From: Phoronis ovalis
Lineage: Eukaryota; Phoronida; Phoronidae
Reading direction: 5' to 3'
Assembly: GCA_028565635.1 (NCBI GenBank)
Contig: JAOXYB010042348.1
Location: forward strand, 1-12,815
DNA: 12,815 nucleotides
The notes beneath the pieces are model-generated. The model had not been told where the DNA came from and did not search any database. It saw only the letters and a program-made list of their open reading frames with translations. Shown one piece after another: positions 7,589-12,815 of this stretch (its first letter is position 1; every line of letters starts with the position of its first letter). A program made the translations under genes and the position numbers.

Positions 7589-8690
7589 TTTAAAGAAGGT
7601 CAACTTAAACTTTTTTCGTCTGCATGGAGTGAGTTAACATCTGACAATAATATTTTAGATATTGTATCTCATTGCCACATTGAATTCGATCATTTTTAGT
7701 GCCTCACCAGGTAAACTTTTGTAACACACCAGAGAAAAAATTCTCTACTCAGAATCAAATTATCATCGAAACTGAGATTACTCAATTTCTTACTAAAGGT
7801 ATTATTATCAAGTCACAGCCAGGTGACCATGACATTATTTCTCCTATATGTGTACGTCCGAAAAAAGATGGCTCACACAGAGTAATTTTCAATTTAAAGA
7901 GTTTAAATACAGATGTCTCTTACCATCATTTTAAAATGGACACCTTGGAAACTGCTCAGTATTAAACTTATGACATCTGGATAATTGTTATATGACTTCT
8001 ATCGACTTGCAAGATGGGTATTATTCTATTCCTATAGCCACAGAGCATCAACAATATTTAAAATTTATTTGGAAAGGTATATTGTACCAATTTACATGTT
8101 TACCCATGGGATTATCATCTTCACCTAGAACTTTTACAAAATTACTTATTTAAGCCATTATTTGCTTATCTTAGAACACATTCTTGTTCAGGGTATATTG
8201 ATGACTCCCTCTATTTAGAACATTCGTATGATCTCAGTTTCTTGTACACCTTGTATTCGATTCAATTTATTATATCCTTGGGATTTATGATTCATCCGAG
8301 AAAATCAGTTGTCATACCTACTCAAATAATTGAGTTTTTAGAGTTTGTACTAAACTCTATTGATAAGACAGTTAAATTGACAAATTATAATATTGAAAAA
8401 ATTCTTAAATTATGTACACATTTTCTTACACCTAACAAGATGTTTACAATTAGAGCAATTGCTTTTTTGATTGGTACACTGACTTCAACTTTTCCGGGAG
8501 TTGAATTTGGTCCTCTATATTACAGACACATAGAACGCGAGAAAACTGGAGCTCTTGCGAAATATCATGGTAATTTTGAATCTTTAATACTATTGTCAGC
8601 ACAATGCTGTGTCGAGTTATCTTGGTGGATATTAAACTTACCAACAGCTGTCAAAAAGATTAGCCAAGGTGATCCTATTCATACAATATT
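7589..8690 (+). pseudogene. DIRS pol: reverse transcriptase domain, several frameshifts
   Basis: Four pieces in changing frames make up the RT. At 7589-7699: TSDNNILDIVSHCHIEF, ending at TAG. At 7699-7965: TKGIIIKSQPGDHDIISP, RPKKDGSHRVIFNLKSLN and HFKMDTLETA, ending at TAA. At 7992-8153: MTSIDLQDGYYSIPIA, where IDLQD gives the first catalytic Asp region, then LYQFTCLPMGLSSSPRTFTK, ending at TAA. From 8152 on, shifted by one base: GYIDDSLYLE with the YIDD catalytic box at 8194-8205, then the thumb and connection (GFMIHPRKS, FTIRAIAFLIG). The order and motifs match DIRS-type RT, so the enzyme once copied the element's RNA into DNA. With stops at 7697, 7963 and 8151 it cannot be made as one protein now. 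Confidence 0.85.
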
Positions 8691-9031
8691 TACAGATGCA
8701 TCCTTGTTAGGATGGGGAGCTAAATTTGGTGATATTTGCACAAATGGGATTTGGTCACATTTAGAATCATCAGCTCATATTTCTGTTAGAATTAGGTGCA
8801 ATGTGTAATGTATTGCACGACACACATATTAGAATTATGAGTGACAATGCAACTGCTGTTTGTTATATCAATTCTATGGGTGGCTGTAAATCAGTGCAAT
8901 GTGACAATGTTACTGTAGAGCTTTGGAATTGGGCAATTTGTAGGAATATTTGGCTTTCAGCAGCTCATACGCCTGGGTGTGCCAATTCAGATGCAGATCT
9001 TTTATGGAGAAATGTAAATTTTCATCTAGAA
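8691..9031 (+). pseudogene. DIRS pol: RNase H domain, one frameshift
   Basis: The first catalytic Asp is in FTDASLLGWG (codon 8695-8697), in the same frame as the RT end. A one-base shift near 8785 brings the frame to a stop at 8806-8808, and the rest reads one frame over. There the second Asp is in RIMSDNATAVCYINSMGG (codon 8843-8845), and AAHTPGCANSDADLLWR carries the His (8966-8968) and last Asp (8996-8998). This order of acidic residues is that of retroelement RNase H, which removes the RNA strand during cDNA synthesis. All key residues are still present, and only the frame is broken. Confidence 0.82.
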
Positions 9032-9493
9032 TGGGGCCTAAGTAAACCTGTTTTTAACAAAATTGTATCACGTTTTTCACAACCATACACTGACTTATTT
9101 GCTTCACATCTCAACAGACAATTAGATACGTATGTTGCATAGAGACCAGATCCTTCCGCGACAGGTATTATGGTTGTTCCACTATGGCCTACTCAAGCAT
9201 ATTTTGCTTTACTTTTAAGCATGCTGATAGAGACTCCACGATATGTCAGAGCAACGGGCAAGAATCTAATTCATCATTCGATGGAAGGTCCACATCCATA
9301 TGCTCACAAGCTGACTCTTAATGATATGCAAATTGTCAGGAATTCGCTCGCACAGGTCAAATTTCGCCAGAAATTATTGACATCATCATGCTATCCTGGC
9401 AGAAAGGTACTCAACAGCAATACACAGTCTACCTCAAGAAGTGGGTACAATTTTGTATATCAAGAAACTGTGATCCAGTGTCCCCCTCTATAA
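9032..9493 (+). pseudogene. DIRS pol C-terminus: methyltransferase-like region, truncated
   Basis: Follows RNase H in the same frame. DLFASHLNRQLDTYVA ends at a TAG (9140-9142) where the family normally has Trp, followed by RPDPSATG and directly by VVPLWPTQAYFALLL. In DIRS proteins as I remember them, about 35 residues, including an aromatic-Pro-Pro-Phe block, separate these two motifs. They are missing here with the frame kept, so an in-frame deletion is likely. The last part (KLTLNDMQIVRNS and onward) overlaps the recombinase frame, as in other DIRS elements. The biochemical role of this domain is not settled. Confidence 0.6.
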
Positions 9494-9816
9494 ATACAAT
9501 GCTTCAATTACTTTATAAACTGTTCAATGACGGATACAGTGATTCTGTGTTAAACACAGCTCGTTCAGCTATATCTAATTTAAACATTAATTTTAATAAT
9601 TCAAGGCAATTCCAGCCCATTGGACAACATGTACTGGTATGCAGATATTTGAAAGGTGTTTTTAACAAAGTCAAACCAACACCAAAGTACAGTGAAATCT
9701 GGTCAGTGGATATTGTGTTAGATTATTTAAGTCTTTTGTATCCATTACATGCATTAACTCGCTTTGGTAACAGGCCAGAGATGTCAGACTTTGACATTTT
9801 TAAATGTTTCCGATAA
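9325..9816 (+). pseudogene. DIRS tyrosine recombinase, N-terminal half
   Basis: Open from about 9325 to a stop at 9814-9816, overlapping the end of pol in another frame. It reads ISPEIIDIIMLSWQKGTQQQ, then YLKKWVQFC and VLNTARSAISNL, RYLKGVFNKVKP and DIVLDYLSLLYPLHALT. This is the SAM-like DNA-binding core domain that precedes the catalytic domain of tyrosine recombinases. Near 9765 it goes from LHALT to FGNRPEMSDFDIF, shorter than I expect, so part of the first catalytic helix pair may be deleted. The GNR arginine could be the first catalytic Arg. The frame is then lost until 9927. Confidence 0.75.
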
Positions 9817-9926
9817 ATTCATGAGAAAATATTTAAAATATTACAGTTTAGCATTAACTGATCATATTAAGCAGGGCAAGCCAGGAAAATCATTTGGTAA
9901 TGTCTGATTGTATAGTTATCATGTAA

Positions 9927-10268
9927 ATGAGTTGTGTGTTTACACCACTTTACAATACTACAGTTACTAGGCCATTACGACTATCTTCACAATTGTTTGT
10001 ATTTTATATTAAGCCTTATAGTGCAGTGACATCATCAACTATTGGTAGATGGATTAAACTTTCATTAGTACAAGCTGGTGTTAATATTAATGTTTTTAAA
10101 GCACATGGTACACGCAGTGCTTCAACCAGTAAAGCAATAGGTGTAATTCCAGTGGGCATAGTTCTTAAACTAGCTGCCAGTGGATGGTCACAAGAATCTA
10201 CATTCAGAAAGTTTTATGATCGGCCAGTAGCTATTATGGATCAAATGAGTAATTCACTACTTGATTAA
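9927..10268 (+). pseudogene. DIRS tyrosine recombinase, catalytic C-terminal half
   Basis: A 113-codon open stretch up to the stop at 10266-10268. STIGRWIKLSLVQAGVN is followed by KAHGTRSASTSKA, the H-x-x-R catalytic box (His codon 10104-10106, Arg 10113-10115). Then comes LAASGWSQESTFRKFYDRP, where GW holds the second His/Trp position and the Tyr (codon 10215-10217) is the nucleophile. This enzyme inserts the circular DIRS cDNA into the host genome without a target duplication. The ATG at 9927 comes right after a stop and is unlikely to be a natural start. The piece belongs to the same protein as 9325-9816, separated by about 110 bp of frame-broken sequence. Confidence 0.82.
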
Positions 10269-10345
10269 TTGATTATATACATGTTTAATTCTGTTAAATG
10301 TTATACATTCATGTTAAGTTTTGTTGATTTTTATTTGTTATTGTT

Positions 10346-10351
10346 AATAAA
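10346..10351 (+). promoter_or_regulatory. Candidate polyadenylation signal of the DIRS transcript
   Basis: AATAAA about 80 bases after the recombinase stop, followed by a T/G-rich stretch (TTTTTGGTTTATTCTG). Position and context fit transcript end formation just ahead of the internal complementary region. Confidence 0.4.
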
Positions 10352-10387
10352 CTATTTTTGGTTTATTCTGGGCACACTGCTTTAAAG

Positions 10388-10456
10388 TCTCATGGTAACC
10401 TGGAAGTATATCATGATTTGGTAGAATTTAAAAATTAAACTAGACTTACCTGTAAG
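10388..10456 (+). repeat. Internal complementary region (circle-junction complement) of the DIRS element
   Basis: The first 40 bp (10388-10427) are the reverse complement of the left end 6077-6116 (37/40). The last 31 bp (10426-10456) are the reverse complement of the right end 10499-10529 (29/31). The two match blocks abut with a 2-bp overlap. In DIRS elements this region is thought to serve as template for joining the two ends during circle formation. Confidence 0.82.
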
Positions 10457-10466
10457 ACTTACCTTA

Positions 10467-10529
10467 CATGATTTGGTAGAATTACTATGAAACGTCAACT
10501 TACAGGTAAGTCTCGCTTAATTTTTAAAT
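10467..10529 (+). repeat. Right terminal repeat of the DIRS element
   Basis: The inner 17 bp (10467-10483, CATGATTTGGTAGAATT) repeat 10412-10428 exactly and are complementary to the left end. The outer 46 bp (to 10529) have no counterpart at the left end. A longer right end is a known DIRS trait. Bases 10499-10529 form a strong hairpin with 10426-10456 across a 42-base loop. Confidence 0.72.
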
Positions 10530-11380
10530 CAAATTTCGAACAGTTAGATATAAAGATAACAATGGAAAGTATATATTTTTTGCAATTAAGGTACTGACTG
10601 AAAGAGCCGGCAATAAAAAAGGAAAAGTTTAATTTTCCTATCTGATTATATAACCAGTATGATGATGACCATTTTAGAGAATCCCTTTTTGAAAAAACAA
10701 ATTTTAACAAGTCTGTAACTCCAACTAAAGTTGAAAAAATTAATTCCAAATAGAGATGTCTAAAAGCATCTCAAAAGCTTTGACCCTTTAAAACTGTTAG
10801 AAAATGTTACCTTTTTTCTAACAATATTTTAGCTGCACATCATTCTTAAAAAAACAATCTGAAAGCAAATGTTTCCAAAACCTGCCAAACATTACTTGAT
10901 ACTCCTGTTAGAAGTTTTGCCAAGATTTAGCTTGTATGTGTTAGTTTTTAATCAAAACGGCCTCCTACTAGTTACTATTTACATAGTATTTATGGGCAGA
11001 TGAGTACAGTAACTAGATACCTGATGCTAGGATCTTTCCAAAAATGTGTACTGGTCAGTCTGTTTGACGGTTTGATTTAACTACCAATAATTCAGCTCAA
11101 TTAAAGTATAAAGTGTGAATAATTCGTGCTTGTAATATGAGGTGCATTATTGTGATTAGCAACAATTTACTAACCGGTACTCAGTATAGCAATAAAAATG
11201 GGATATGGGGATATATTTTTTGGAGAGCAATTTTTACCACGGGTTATTGTTTTTTTTACCTGAGACCTCACATTCCCACTAAGTTTTTTGTCATGTATCC
11301 CCTTGGGTCAGTACCCCCCTGGTGATTTTATGCACAAAAACTTATATTGTAATCAGCTGGGAAGTGAATATATCCAATTA
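10530..11380. other. Non-genic flank downstream of the DIRS insertion
   Basis: No supported gene. It should have been continuous with 6076 before the insertion, and so may include original upstream sequence of the NTase-TPR gene. Small stem-loops occur (10796-10804 with 10814-10822) but look incidental in AT-rich DNA. Confidence 0.45.
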
Positions 11381-11889
11381 TCTCAGCCTAGTCCTGGCTA
11401 CATGACCCTACTATCGCTTGCCTGTGGCGAAGCCATAGGGCCATGGCCCAGATAGCGTTAAAACCAGTAGAAGTTAGCCTCTTTCAAAAATACTCACCGT
11501 GTGTCAAAATATTTAATAAATACAAACCAAAGTTGTTGTCTTGTTTGTCTCTGATACTCCTTATTGGGTTATTTGTCACCTGAAGTTTGAATAATACCGT
11601 TCAAAGTGACTTTTAGCACACAAATCCATTACCACTCAGACCAACGCGGAATTTCCATCTTGCAGACTTTATAGGTAAAAGTCACCTTGAGGACTTATTA
11701 GTCAAGCTTCTAGTGACAGATAACCCAAGAAGGAGTATCAGAGACAAAAAAGACAACAAATTTGGTTTGAATTTTTTGAAACACAGTAAGAGGCTAACTT
11801 CTAGTGGTTTTAACACTATTTGAGTCATGACCCTACGGCTTCGCCACAGGCAAGCGATAGTAGATCATGTAGCCAGGACTAATCTGAGA
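11381..11889. mobile_element. Foldback/MITE-like element with long inverted arms
   Basis: The outer arm 11381-11483 matches the reverse complement of the right outer arm (to 11889) at roughly 90% by eye. It includes long identical runs such as TAGTCCTGGCTACATGA and CTACTATCGCTTGCCTGTGG. Complementarity continues inward with lower identity, for example TGTCTCTGATACTCCTT and GTGACTTTTA, so nearly the whole 509 bp is one imperfect palindrome with its centre near 11640. There is no ORF. I could not see a clear target duplication, so the exact ends and superfamily are open. Confidence 0.75.
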
Positions 11890-12815
11890 CTTGATGGGCA
11901 TGAGGTTTCACCTGCCTTAATATTAAATTTATACAATGGAATACCTACCCTCGTTTTCCTTTCTTTGTTTTGAACCCAGCTGTGCAGTACTGCCTGTTTC
12001 AATTTATCTTTGATTCTTTAATGACATTCATCCGCAAAATCAGGGTATATGTAAGGAAAGAGTAAGGACACTTCCAAGGATCTCAGGTTATCTCGAGAAG
12101 AAATGAGATCAATAAATGCACCTAGAAATGATAGTAAACAGTCATTATCCCCCACGAATTACACAACCGCAAGAAATTAATATTGAACGTAAAACACGTT
12201 TCAGCATGAATTCCTGTTTTCGATATTCTAGCTGAAAACAGATAGAACAATATAAGAACACGCAGAGAATATAAACCACGACATAAAAGAGAAAATTGAA
12301 TTGTCAAAACCGAAAGCAAGTCACGAACAATTTCCTTAAAAAAAATGAACATCTAATGTCAATCTCAATGGTATCATGATAAATTCTATGAAATTTCAAC
12401 ATGATTTGCTATTTAATTGTATACATGATTGCAGTGGTCTACTGTCAACAACTTTAACATATGATCCCTGCACAGACCTCAAAGACGAATTCATAGTTTC
12501 GATCTTCCTCTTATTTACTACAGGGTGAAATGAAAATGCCCAACCACTGGCAAAAACAGGAAATGTTCTTGTTTGTCCTCCATATCCCTAGGTATATCTA
12601 AGGAAACCCAAGTTATAAATCTCCAATATGTAAAGAGCGCCACAGTATAACGTAGCACTACTCAGTGAGCTTGAGCTGTGCGGGCCTCGGATAGTTCCTT
12701 AACAAATGGGGGGTACAGAGGTGTGCCTCGCTGGACATAAATCCATTGGATTATAGTTAAAATATATAGGGTGTTTTTGAACAAGAATGATAGCTGTTGC
12801 TTGTGAAATTAACGA
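11890..12815. other. Non-genic AT-rich region, no supported gene
   Basis: No recognisable protein, tRNA, rRNA or repeat was seen. A 76-codon minus-strand open frame at 12122-12352 has no domain features and is probably chance. Confidence 0.5.

Larger units (their letters stand above)
6077..10529 (+). mobile_element. DIRS-like tyrosine-recombinase retrotransposon, degenerate copy
   Basis: The content in order is gag-like ORF1, reverse transcriptase, RNase H, methyltransferase-like remnant and tyrosine recombinase in an overlapping frame, which is the gene order of DIRS elements. The ends are set by an internal complementary region at 10388-10456. Read in reverse, it equals the right end (10499-10529) followed directly by the left end (6077-6116), with a 2-bp AT overlap. 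That matches the known DIRS circle junction. As expected for recombinase-mediated insertion I see no target-site duplication. At 4453 bp it is somewhat short for the family, consistent with internal deletions. Frameshifts and stops in gag, pol and the recombinase make it non-autonomous. Confidence 0.88.

Noticed and set aside
10495-10749. 84-codon minus-strand frame
   Set aside because: Starts in host flank and ends inside the DIRS terminus; no domain; chance.
10796-10822. 9-bp stem-loop
   Set aside because: A/T-dominated stem with no context; expected by chance at this base composition.
11137-11325. 62-codon plus-strand frame
   Set aside because: No domain, low-complexity composition, no neighbouring exon signal.
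12122-12352. 76-codon minus-strand frame rich in Phe and Leu
   Set aside because: Hydrophobicity fits AT-rich random sequence; no start context or homologous motif recognised.

Overview
The window is AT-rich animal DNA. It holds one cellular protein-coding gene and several transposable elements in different states of decay. Three things point to a eukaryote: no operons or Shine-Dalgarno sites, a Kozak-type start (ACCATGG), and mobile elements of purely eukaryotic classes (a tyrosine-recombinase retrotransposon of the DIRS type, a LINE relic, a foldback element). Long GlnD-like nucleotidyltransferase plus TPR proteins together with DIRS elements suggest an aquatic invertebrate. A cnidarian or similar early-branching animal is my best guess, but this is inference and no species can be named.

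Layout. Positions 1-2627 are non-genic apart from a decayed LINE fragment (about 1350-1873, + strand), a pair of inverted 29-bp repeats (127-155 and 2017-2045) and an AT-rich run. From 5813 down to 2773 (- strand) runs the host gene, about 1012 codons: a helical N-terminus, a GlnD/DUF294-type nucleotidyltransferase core, a helical linker, then eight to nine 42-residue TPRs and an acidic tail. A 2-bp TA insertion in the alternating run at 5122-5127 breaks the frame inside the catalytic loop. The gene is therefore a young pseudogene, an allele with a null mutation, or a sequencing error.

About 260 bp upstream of that start codon, in the opposite direction, lies a DIRS-like element at 6077-10529. 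Its ends can be set from the sequence alone. An internal complementary region (10388-10456) is the reverse complement of the element's right end (10499-10529) joined to its left end (6077-6116), which is the classic DIRS circle-junction arrangement. Inside are a gag-like ORF1, reverse transcriptase, RNase H, the remnant of the methyltransferase-like region, and a tyrosine recombinase in an overlapping frame. Nearly every ORF is broken by frameshifts or stops, so this copy is dead, although several catalytic residues survive.

From 10530 to the end I see no convincing gene. The one structured feature is a long imperfect palindrome at 11381-11889, with outer arms of about 100 bp and roughly 90% identity by eye. 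It looks like a foldback/MITE-type non-autonomous DNA element.

How it fits together: the nucleotidyltransferase-TPR protein is the only likely host function. The rest is transposon load around it, with the DIRS copy sitting in what should be the gene's promoter or 5' UTR.
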